NCBI GenBank assembly: GCA_964633825.1
Contig: CAZWHE010000049.1
Location: 1 to 24,026 of the forward strand
Direction of reading: 5' to 3'
From: CAZWHE01 sp964633825
GTDB lineage: Bacteria; Planctomycetota; B15-G4; CAYZWU01
Length of the DNA stretch: 24,026 bases
Positions 15,884 through 22,751 of this stretch are shown here, in pieces. Both the position numbers and the translations under genes were made by a program. Below the pieces are notes generated by a model. It was not told the DNA's origin, ran no database searches, and saw only the letters and a program-made list of their open reading frames with translations. Position 1 is the stretch's first letter; each line of letters begins with the position of its first letter.

Positions 15884-16915
15884 CTACTTCCTGAGGAAGA
15901 GCCACACGTTTCCGCCCATCTCATGGCCCGGCTGGTCCGGTCCGGTCTTTTCGTTCCGGACAAGGTAGAAATTGCCGAGCAAGAGGTCGGGTTTGCCGTC
16001 GTTGTTCCAGTCGGCCACATCGATGCGGGCCCTCTTCCCCTTCCGGATCACCTCGCCGCCGGCCCGGAGGGCCTGTCCCCCGCCCAGGCGCGGCTCCCTG
16101 CTGCCGCCCGTGTTGGGAAAGAAGTAGACCTTGCCGTCCTCACCCCCCAGCAGGAGATCCTTCTTTCCGTCGCCGTCCCAATCCACCACGTAGGGTGAAG
16201 GCCTGCCGGGAAAGATCCCCTTCCCGGGTCTGATCACCGAGGGTTCCGCGAATGAGGGCGCACCTTCTTCACCATCGCCTCGAAAGAAGATGATCTGGCC
16301 CTTGGTGTAGCCCACAAGAATGTCATCGAGCCCGTCACCGTCCCAGTCCGCAATATGGATCTTGGAATATTTTTCAGTCAAGTCCTGGCTCGGCGCAACG
16401 CGTTCCTTGACGCTCCTCTTGCCGTCCGCCATTTGAAAGATCGTCTTCTCCCCACAGATCGTTTTGCCCGCCGCCTCGATCTTGACGCCCTCAGCGAGCT
16501 TCGGTTCGGCTCGAGTTCCCACGTTATGGAAGAACCAGACCGATCCCTCCGTATCGCCGGCCGCTAAATCCTTCTTCCCGTCCTTGTCCCAATCCACGAC
16601 TTGTGGATAAGCACCGATGCATCACCCGGCGGGGAGCGAGATTTCGCTGCCCCCGGCTTTCAAAAACTCGAAATCCCCGAAGACGGGCTCGCTGTCAGAG
16701 CCCTTGTTGAGGTAGAGGCGGATCTTGCCCCCTGTAAACTGCCCCACGATCAGGTCCTTCAGACCGTCACCATTCCAGTCGGCCACGCAGGGAACGAGGT
16801 GCCCGACCTGTATGTCGATGGCTTCACCGGCCGCTTCAATTTTGTATCCCTCGGCAAGAACAGGGAGCTCGCCACCGGAAGACAAAAACAAACTGAAAAA
16901 AAGAATCGCCGTCAT
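15884..16915 (-). CDS. Secreted FG-GAP/VCBS repeat protein, candidate selenoprotein
   Basis: Read as one frame this gene codes for 343 residues with an in-frame TGA at codon 98 (16624-16622). Before it: a short signal peptide (MTAILFFSLFLSS) and the repeat VADWNGDGLKDLIVG. After it, without any frame change: DWDKDGKKDL, DWDGDGLDDI, DWDGDGKKDL and DWNNDGKPDL, four more repeats of the same calcium-binding DxDxDG type, giving part of a beta-propeller. At the TGA the text reads AG-TGA-CIGAYPQVVDWD; relatives I remember read GCCVGxxPQxVD, so the TGA falls on a Cys position. An SECIS-like hairpin follows. Alternatives are a nonsense mutation, a sequencing error, or a separate gene from the GTG at 16597. 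The ATG at 16915 has AGGAGG five bases upstream and a good promoter. Function beyond binding is unknown. Confidence 0.8.
16586..16624 (-). promoter_or_regulatory. In-frame TGA with downstream SECIS-like hairpin
   Basis: On the minus strand the TGA is 16624-16622. Beginning 13 bases later, ATCCAC (16608-16603) pairs perfectly with GTGGAT (16597-16592) around the loop AAGTC (16602-16598). A lower stem extends to 16614/16586 with two single mismatches. The apical loop is 19 bases after the TGA; in E. coli fdhF it is 17, and its loop AGGUCU shares the GU at loop positions 3-4. The bulged U of the E. coli element is not present, and G is not among the first two loop bases, so the match is partial. 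Confidence 0.45.
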
Positions 16916-16966
16916 GATTCCTCCTCGAGCGCGCTTTCGATCCTTATCGGCGTATAGATCAGCTTT

Positions 16967-16996
16967 ATTTTAGCACAATGCATCAGGCATCATCAA
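16967..16996 (-). promoter_or_regulatory. Promoter of the FG-GAP gene
   Basis: On the minus strand TTGATG (16996-16991) is followed after 18 bases by TAAAAT (16972-16967), which is preceded by TGC to make an extended -10 element. Transcription would start near 16960, about 45 bases before the ATG and its AGGAGG ribosome site. It may also serve the CHAT gene 94 bases downstream. Confidence 0.5.
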
Positions 16997-17040
16997 AACG
17001 GGACGGCGGCCGGAGCGTGAGCACACCGGAAGGGAATTCG

Positions 17041-18468
17041 TTACAGCGACTCCCCCAGACAGTCCCGGATGGCCCTGGAAAAGCCCTGCGCCACTTCCCG
17101 ATAGGGGGCATCGAGCATATCCGTACAGAGACGCTCGAACGTTTCTTCGTCTTCGGCGTCCTCGTACAACGAGATGGTCTTCTTCATCCCGAACTCCGCA
17201 ACCAGATAGGAGGTCAAAAAACCCGCGGAATAATAGAAGGAGCCGTTGTTCTCGAAATCACCCAGGAGATCCTCCAGGCGGACGACGGCGGCGTTTCCTT
17301 TCCCGCCGGAAACTCCGGCGGAACCCGCCTCCAGTGTCAGCAGTGACCGATAGATCTCTCTCTCGGTCATTCCGGTGACGCGGCATTTCCAGAGCACCGA
17401 GAGATAGACGGGCCACCCCTCGTTCAATGCGCGCAGGTCCGATGAGAGAAAGTGATGGGCGATTTCGTGGGGACCCTCCTCGTTCATGAGACGATTTCGC
17501 CTGTCCCGGTCTTCCCAGTAGATCAAAAAGGTGTGATTACCCATCGTGCTCGCTGACGCGGTATTGGAAGATCCTTTCGTGCCGGGATAGCGGTAGGCGG
17601 AATCCTCGAGAGAAAGATAGACATGGTGGCGGCATTCAAAGGGATTGGCGAGCCCCAGTGTTTCGATATAGAAATCGAGGCAGTCCTGATAAGAGGAAAT
17701 ATAATGAGAGATTATGGACGAATCCTCGATGCCGGGATCGAAATGAAAAACGAAATTCGCCCTTTCCTCGCAGAGGAATGCATCGAAATATCGCCGAACT
17801 TTTTTCCTGTTCTCCTCGGCCACGTCCGCCTTCTTCGTTTCGTCGACGCGCCAGACGGATTCATCTTTGGTGAACGCACCCTGCGCAATGACCTCTGAAG
17901 ACGAGGTCATCACCAGGTAATCCGTATGCTTCCCCAGAATGTCTTCATGCTGCTGTCTCATCACGATATCGAAAATCATGGTCGCCGCCGGCCAGTCGTT
18001 CCCGTAAAACACCAGCAGATATCTGTCATCCCGAAAAGGACTGGGCCACAGAAACGCCACTCGGTCGAGTGGAAAACCGTATTCCACCCCGCCGAACCGG
18101 AACGAATCGCCCCTTATCTCCATGGGAAGCCGGGACAATATTTCTCGGAATTGCCCGGTTTCATTACCCCTGTATCCGAAGAGAACCAGATTGTTATCCA
18201 TGCAATCCCGCCGGGTCAGCCGGCTCGACAGGCGAAACCCGTGACTCTCGTTGAATATTCCGAAGAATCCCCCAAGGCCTTTCTCGATCGTTGGATTTAG
18301 CTTTTGATCCTTTTCCGGGAATACGAAAAGGACGGGACCGTTCATTAAAGCCTCGGGAAACACCTTCTTGATACGAAAATACTGGCCGAGGCCGCAGGAG
18401 GAAAGGAGGATGGACGAGAAGAGCAGGAAAACAGACGCAACGGTTCTGGAAATGTTGATTGCAGACAT
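17041..18468 (-). CDS. Lipoprotein zinc metallopeptidase (gluzincin type)
   Basis: From the ATG at 18468 the product has 475 residues. The signal peptide ends in the lipobox LSSC (22-25), so Cys25 should be lipidated and the protein anchored in the envelope. Residues 40-210 form an alpha/beta domain of a kind that often precedes peptidase or hydrolase domains in exported proteins (NNLVLFGYRGNE, YLLVFYGND). The C-terminal half carries HEIAH at 334-338 and, twelve residues later, NEGWPVYLS with Glu350, which together are the zinc ligands and general base of gluzincin (M1/M61-like) peptidases. Substrate specificity is not evident. An upstream longer frame exists but lacks a signal peptide at its start. 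It is divergent from the gingipain-like gene, with which it shares a 292-base upstream region. Confidence 0.85.
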   Translation of the reverse strand: MSAINISRTVASVFLLFSSILLSSCGLGQYFRIKKVFPEALMNGPVLFVFPEKDQKLNPTIEKGLGGFFGIFNESHGFRLSSRLTRRDCMDNNLVLFGYRGNETGQFREILSRLPMEIRGDSFRFGGVEYGFPLDRVAFLWPSPFRDDRYLLVFYGNDWPAATMIFDIVMRQQHEDILGKHTDYLVMTSSSEVIAQGAFTKDESVWRVDETKKADVAEENRKKVRRYFDAFLCEERANFVFHFDPGIEDSSIISHYISSYQDCLDFYIETLGLANPFECRHHVYLSLEDSAYRYPGTKGSSNTASASTMGNHTFLIYWEDRDRRNRLMNEEGPHEIAHHFLSSDLRALNEGWPVYLSVLWKCRVTGMTEREIYRSLLTLEAGSAGVSGGKGNAAVVRLEDLLGDFENNGSFYYSAGFLTSYLVAEFGMKKTISLYEDAEDEETFERLCTDMLDAPYREVAQGFSRAIRDCLGESL

Positions 18469-18760
18469 TCTGTACGGCAGACCTCGGATCGTCACAAAAT
18501 TTCCGGGCGGGCCGGTGAACTGCGCACCGGAGCACGGCATCCGTGTGTTTTTTGCACACCCGAGGTTTATAACAAACCCGCCCCCCATCCTCGAAAAAAT
18601 ACCGTAAAAACCACCGCAAAGATGATGGACCGATCCTCTCCTTTCCGTGAAGGGAAATGAACGGGCGGCTCGGATCGACACCGGTTCTTTTCCAAATCCC
18701 GGCGTGCTTCCTCTCCCGAACTTCTTTTGCCAAACATTCTTCCCGAAAGGAGAAACAATC
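18469..18760. promoter_or_regulatory. Divergent upstream region of two peptidase-like genes
   Basis: The 292 bases between the two divergent genes contain no supported gene. They hold TATAAA-like and T-rich stretches on the minus strand around 18585-18600 and a small GTGTG/CACAC hairpin at about 18543-18559. No complete -35/-10 pair is clear on either strand. Confidence 0.35.
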
Positions 18761-20302
18761 ATGAAATCCGGAAATCTTCTTTTCTCTATCCTCTTTTTCT
18801 TCATTTTTACCGCCGTCGCCCCGGCAGCGGACAGGATCGACTTCGACGAAAACCTGGGCAGCCACGGCTTCAACCTCGTCTCCGAATCTCCGGGCGGCGT
18901 CGAAATCGTCTTTTCGGTCTCGTCCATCGAGCTCTTCGATGTGGAGCTCGGCGGCGAGATGCTGAAAAAAAATTCCCTGCCCGGCGCCTTTCTGCCCAAC
19001 AACGCCGGCGCTCCCGACCTCCCCGGAGCGAGTCGTTTCATCGCCCTCCCGCGCAATGCCGGTTATTCGATCGAGATCAAGGAAAGCCGGAAGCGGATCC
19101 TGGAAAACGTGGACATCCTCCCGGCCGCGCCCCTCCAGAGGGAGGACGACGACTCGCCGCCGGTCTACCGCAAAGACCCGGCGATCTACGGCCGCGACGC
19201 CGCCTATCCGGCCTCGCCCGTCATGGTTTCCGAACCGAAGAAGCTGCGCGGCGTGGACGCCGTCATTCTCGGCGTCACCCCCTTCGCCTACAACCCGGTG
19301 AGAAAGGAGCTGGTCGTCTACACAGACCTCCGCGTCCGCGTCACCTTCGAGGGCGGCACGGGAGATTTCGGAGAGGACCGGCTCCGCAGCCGCTGGTTCG
19401 AGCCCCTCCTGAAACAGAACCTGCTCAACTACAAATCCCTCCCCGCGGTCGATTTCGACTCGAGAACCAAAAGCCGGTCGGCCGGCGAATGCGAGTACAT
19501 GATATTCGTCCCCGACCAGGCGAACTTCATCACCAAGGCCGAGAAGATCAAGGACTTCAGGCTGAAGCAGGGGATCACGACCGAGATCTTCAACATCGCC
19601 GATCTCGGCGGCACCGCGACCGACATCGAAAACACGATCGACAACGCCTACAACACCTGGTCGACGCCTCCCGTGGCCGCCCTCATGCTCGGCGACGACG
19701 CCAACGTCCCGGCCAAGGCGTGGAACAGCTACTGCCTCTCGGACAACATCTACGCCGACGTGGACGGCGACGATCTTCCCGACATCAACGTGGCCAGGAT
19801 CACGGCGCGGAACACCGGCGAGCTCCACACCATGATCAACAAGTTCATCGACTACGAAACGAGCCCGCCGAGGAACGTCAAGTTCTACGACCGGCCGCTC
19901 ACGCCCGGGATCGGCGCGACAACGGTCTGCGTCGTCGTGACCAAGACCAACTGCGACAGGTACGAGGAGACCGTTTACGTGACAAAGGGCTACCTCACCG
20001 TGACTCCCGATCCCCTGGTCCCGGGGAACAACGCGGTCTTCAAGCTCGTCAAGGGAATGCCGTTCTTCGAGACGGTCTATCTCATTTACAGCCTGAACGG
20101 CATGGGCGCGGTCTGGGTGCCTCAGCTCAACGTTCACGTCAATATTCTTTCCCCGAAACTGATCAGTTCCCAGCAGATAAACTCTCACGGCATCGCCGAA
20201 TGGGACATCAAGATCCCGATGACAGCGCCCAGCATCGACATCTGGTTCCAGGGAGCCTGGGACGGCGGAGCGTCGAACGTGGTGGAAACCTCGATCTTGT
20301 GA
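18761..20302 (+). CDS. Gingipain-like (C25) secreted protein lacking the catalytic half
   Basis: The 513-residue product has a signal peptide (about 1-23) and a propeptide-type beta domain (about 30-230) like that preceding family C25 cysteine peptidases. The first part of the C25 peptidase fold follows (245-382): YMIFVPDQANF, FRLKQGITTEIFNI, ALMLGDDANVP and DINVARITARNTGELHTMINKFIDYE. In gingipain relatives the catalytic GHG and Cys come about 50-130 residues further on. Here the sequence instead jumps, near 382-410, into a C-terminal beta domain (411-513: LTVTPDPLVPGNNAVF ending in SNVVETSIL). No His/Cys dyad is visible, so it is probably not an active peptidase. The ATG at 18761 has AAAGGAG about nine bases upstream; a longer frame from 18647 has no signal peptide at its start. 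Confidence 0.82.
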   Translation: MKSGNLLFSILFFFIFTAVAPAADRIDFDENLGSHGFNLVSESPGGVEIVFSVSSIELFDVELGGEMLKKNSLPGAFLPNNAGAPDLPGASRFIALPRNAGYSIEIKESRKRILENVDILPAAPLQREDDDSPPVYRKDPAIYGRDAAYPASPVMVSEPKKLRGVDAVILGVTPFAYNPVRKELVVYTDLRVRVTFEGGTGDFGEDRLRSRWFEPLLKQNLLNYKSLPAVDFDSRTKSRSAGECEYMIFVPDQANFITKAEKIKDFRLKQGITTEIFNIADLGGTATDIENTIDNAYNTWSTPPVAALMLGDDANVPAKAWNSYCLSDNIYADVDGDDLPDINVARITARNTGELHTMINKFIDYETSPPRNVKFYDRPLTPGIGATTVCVVVTKTNCDRYEETVYVTKGYLTVTPDPLVPGNNAVFKLVKGMPFFETVYLIYSLNGMGAVWVPQLNVHVNILSPKLISSQQINSHGIAEWDIKIPMTAPSIDIWFQGAWDGGASNVVETSIL

Positions 20303-20337
20303 GAGGAACAACATCCTATCGCCCGGCCGCAGCGTAC

Positions 20338-20369
20338 GGGGGGGCGGGACTTCCGGGTCCCGCTCCCCC
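20338..20369 (+). terminator. Strong hairpin after the C25-like gene
   Basis: A 13-base stem (20338-20350 with 20357-20369, one G-T wobble) encloses the loop TTCCGG, starting 36 bases after the stop codon. It is very stable but followed by TGACCTCATCC rather than a T run. Confidence 0.58.
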
Positions 20370-20571
20370 GTGACCTCATCCCTTCCAAAGTTTCACATTA
20401 TCGGGAGTTACCACTGTCACACTCTCGAACATTTCTGCTCGGAAATTTTTGACGGATTGAGGTCCAAACCCGGGGGAAAGGTTACACTATTGAAAAAACA
20501 AGGGAGAGGGCCGGGAGCCTGCGGCTGCAAACCCGCCCGAACCCGGACAAAGAACAGATACGGAAAGAGAG

Positions 20572-21477
20572 ATGCCCGCATTACTGATCATGGCGGCCGG
20601 GGTGGGAAGCCGGTACGGGGGATTCAAACAGATCGACCCCGTGGGACCGGGCGGGGAGACCATCATCGACTACTCGGTCTTCGACGCCGTCCGGGCCGGG
20701 TTCGGCAAAGCCGTCTTCGTCATCCGCCGGGACATCGCCGATGCTTTCAAAGAAAAAATCATCGCCAGATTCGAGAAGAAGATATCCTGCGCCGTCGTCT
20801 TCCAGGAGCTCGGCTCCGGCCTCGGCGCGTTCGACCCGCCCTCGGGCCGCACAAAACCCTGGGGAACGGGACACGCCGTCCTCGCGGCCGAAAACGAGAT
20901 CGACGAACCCTTCGCCGTGGCCAATGCAGACGATTTCTACGGTGCGAACACCTTCGGGATCATGGCGGATTTTCTCTCGGCGGACGGCCCGGCTTCGGAG
21001 ACGAGCTATGCCATGGCCGGATACGTCCTGCGCAACACCCTCTCCGATCACGGATACGTTTCCCGCGGCATCTGCGAGCGCGACGAAACGGGACGCCTGA
21101 AAAAGATCGTCGAGCGCGTCCGCGTGTTCAAGGACGGAACCGCTGCCTACTATCTGGACGAGAACGACACAAAGCACCCCCTCACCGGGGACGAGACCGT
21201 TTCCATGAATTTCTGGGGATTCAGGCCTTCCCTGTTCGGGCACCTGAAGAGACTGTTCGAGGAATTCCTCGGCGAGCGCGGCCGCGACATCGAATCCGAG
21301 TTCTACATCCCCCATGCCGTGGACGAACTGATCGCCCGCAATCAGGCCGGTGTGGACATTCTCCCCACGGAAGAGGCCTGGTTCGGCGTCACTTACCATG
21401 AGGACAGGGATGCGACCAAGGCCAGGATCCGCCGGATGATCGAGAAGGGAGTCTACCCGGAGAGGCTGTGGGCCTGA
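20572..21477 (+). CDS. Sugar-1-phosphate nucleotidyltransferase
   Basis: This 301-residue cytoplasmic protein has the Rossmann-type nucleotidyltransferase fold. The signature loop AAGVGSRYGGFKQIDPVGPGG (residues 8-28) binds the nucleotide; KPWGTGHAVLAAE (95-107) and ANADDFYG with Asp120-Asp121 bind base and metal. It is expected to join a sugar 1-phosphate to UTP or dTTP, releasing pyrophosphate. This subfamily is, from memory, commonly encoded next to a phosphotransferase-fold sugar kinase, as here (15 bases separate the genes), suggesting a salvage route from free sugar to nucleotide sugar. It might in principle use the glucuronate 1-phosphate made by the kinase at 7521-8513, but that is inference. 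The ATG has a purine-rich GGAAAGAGAG just upstream. Confidence 0.85.
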   Translation: MPALLIMAAGVGSRYGGFKQIDPVGPGGETIIDYSVFDAVRAGFGKAVFVIRRDIADAFKEKIIARFEKKISCAVVFQELGSGLGAFDPPSGRTKPWGTGHAVLAAENEIDEPFAVANADDFYGANTFGIMADFLSADGPASETSYAMAGYVLRNTLSDHGYVSRGICERDETGRLKKIVERVRVFKDGTAAYYLDENDTKHPLTGDETVSMNFWGFRPSLFGHLKRLFEEFLGERGRDIESEFYIPHAVDELIARNQAGVDILPTEEAWFGVTYHEDRDATKARIRRMIEKGVYPERLWA

Positions 21478-21492
21478 CAGCGAGGAGCAGCG

Positions 21493-22593
21493 TTGAATTA
21501 CGACATCGGATCGGTAGCCGAGCGGTTTCGGATCGACGGGGATTTCGTTCTTGCCGAGAGCTTTGGAAGCGGCCACATCAACGACACTTTCGCCGCAACA
21601 TTCGAACGGGACGGATCGCGCACGAGATACATCATCCAGCGGATCAACCGCAATGTTTTCAAAGCGATCCCCGAGATGATGGAGAACATCGAGCGCGTCA
21701 CCGCCCACGTGCGCGCCAAGCTGGTGTCGCAAGGAACAGACGACATCGCGCGCCGCGTCCTCTCTCTCGTGCCGGCCCGCAGCGGCTCGAACATTTATCG
21801 GGACACGGACGGGAACTCCTGGCGCGCTTACAGATTCATCGAAAGGGCGCGCACCTATGACGTCGCCCGATCCCCCGATCTCGCCTTCGAAGCGGCCCGG
21901 GCCTACGGCTCTTTTCAGAGCATGCTCGCCGACCTGCCCGACCCGCCGCTCCACGAAACGATCCCGGGCTTTCACGACGGCCCGAAACGGTTGAACGATT
22001 TTATGCAGGCCCTCGACGCCGACGCCCACAACCGCGCGAAGGAGGTCCGGGCCGAAATCGATTTCCTCATGAAGCACGCCCCGATCTTCGACGTTCTCCC
22101 GAAACAAGCCGCCGAGGGAAAGATCCCCGTCAGAGCGACCCACAACGACACGAAGATCAACAACGTCCTCATCGACGACGAGACAAAGGACGGAATCTGC
22201 GTCATCGACCTCGACACCCTCATGCCCGGGCTCTCGCTCTACGACTTCGGCGACATGGTCCGCACGGCGACCTGCTCGGCCGCCGAGGACGAGAGGGACC
22301 TCGCAAAGGTGACGCTTCGGATGTCGTTCTTCGAGGAGATCGTCCGCGGTTACCTGTCGACGGCCGGGGAGTTCCTGACGCGCATCGAGCGCGAACACCT
22401 CGTGCTCGCCGGCAAGATGATCACGCTCATCATCGGGACCCGATTTCTGACCGATTACCTCAGCGGGGACGTTTATTTCAGGATCCTTCGCAAGGGACAC
22501 AACCTCGACCGCTGCCGCATCCAGTTCAGGCTTGTCGAGTCGATTGCATCCCGGGAAGAGGAGATGAGGTCCTTCGTGGAGCAAATGGGCTAG
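21493..22593 (+). CDS. Phosphotransferase-fold sugar 1-kinase (NahK-like)
   Basis: The 366-residue product has a protein-kinase-like fold of the aminoglycoside phosphotransferase/choline kinase type. SFGSGHINDTF (23-33) is the glycine-rich loop. THNDTKINNVLI (216-227) is the catalytic loop with Asp219 and Asn224, and VIDLDTLMPGLSLYDFGDMVR (237-257) supplies the metal Asp. The GSGHINDT wording is that of N-acetylhexosamine 1-kinases and of proteins often mislabelled mucin desulfatase. Phosphorylation of a hexose or N-acetylhexosamine at C1 is therefore likely, feeding the nucleotidyltransferase encoded just before it. It starts at TTG (21493), since no ATG precedes the conserved N-terminus and GAGGAG lies six bases upstream. 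Confidence 0.83.
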   Translation: MNYDIGSVAERFRIDGDFVLAESFGSGHINDTFAATFERDGSRTRYIIQRINRNVFKAIPEMMENIERVTAHVRAKLVSQGTDDIARRVLSLVPARSGSNIYRDTDGNSWRAYRFIERARTYDVARSPDLAFEAARAYGSFQSMLADLPDPPLHETIPGFHDGPKRLNDFMQALDADAHNRAKEVRAEIDFLMKHAPIFDVLPKQAAEGKIPVRATHNDTKINNVLIDDETKDGICVIDLDTLMPGLSLYDFGDMVRTATCSAAEDERDLAKVTLRMSFFEEIVRGYLSTAGEFLTRIEREHLVLAGKMITLIIGTRFLTDYLSGDVYFRILRKGHNLDRCRIQFRLVESIASREEEMRSFVEQMG

Positions 22594-22612
22594 AGGCACC
22601 CCGCTCCCTTTG

Positions 22613-22651
22613 ATCCCGTATTTCTCCCGATTTTGTTCGGAACAACGGGAT
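22613..22651 (+). repeat. Nested inverted repeat after the sugar kinase gene
   Basis: ATCCCGT (22613-22619) pairs with ACGGGAT (22645-22651), and inside it CCGA (22627-22630) pairs with TCGG (22637-22640). The structure begins 20 bases after the kinase stop. It lacks a T tract and may be a weak terminator or processing site. Confidence 0.35.
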
Positions 22652-22751
22652 GCTACCGGGGTTTATTGACCACAAGGACGGCGCTTCCCGATCTCGGGGT
22701 GCTCTCAACGCCGGTTTTTCACAATTATTTTAATCCCCGCCGAGGCCAGAC

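Noticed and set aside
15884..16597. Treating the FG-GAP protein as two separate genes or a pseudogene
   Set aside because: The GTG at 16597 lies within a repeat and has no ribosome site; the upstream frame is continuous with it, so one gene with a TGA is the simpler reading. A simple nonsense mutation is still possible.
16980..17040. Possible terminator after the metallopeptidase gene
   Set aside because: CCGG and GTG/CAC elements around 17010-17030 form only a weak, interrupted stem without a T tract.
18727..20373. Alternative-frame open reading of 548 codons over the C25-like gene
   Set aside because: The composition is Arg/Pro-rich, as expected for a shifted frame; the signal-peptide-bearing frame at 18761 is the real gene.
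20440..20500. Promoter for the nucleotidyltransferase gene (TTGACG near 20448)
   Set aside because: No -10 element is found at a 16-18 base distance; TTACACTAT lies too far downstream.
20581..22599. Long antisense open frame of 672 codons opposite the nucleotidyltransferase and kinase
   Set aside because: It mirrors two well-supported genes, has no family resemblance and arises from the GC-rich codon use.
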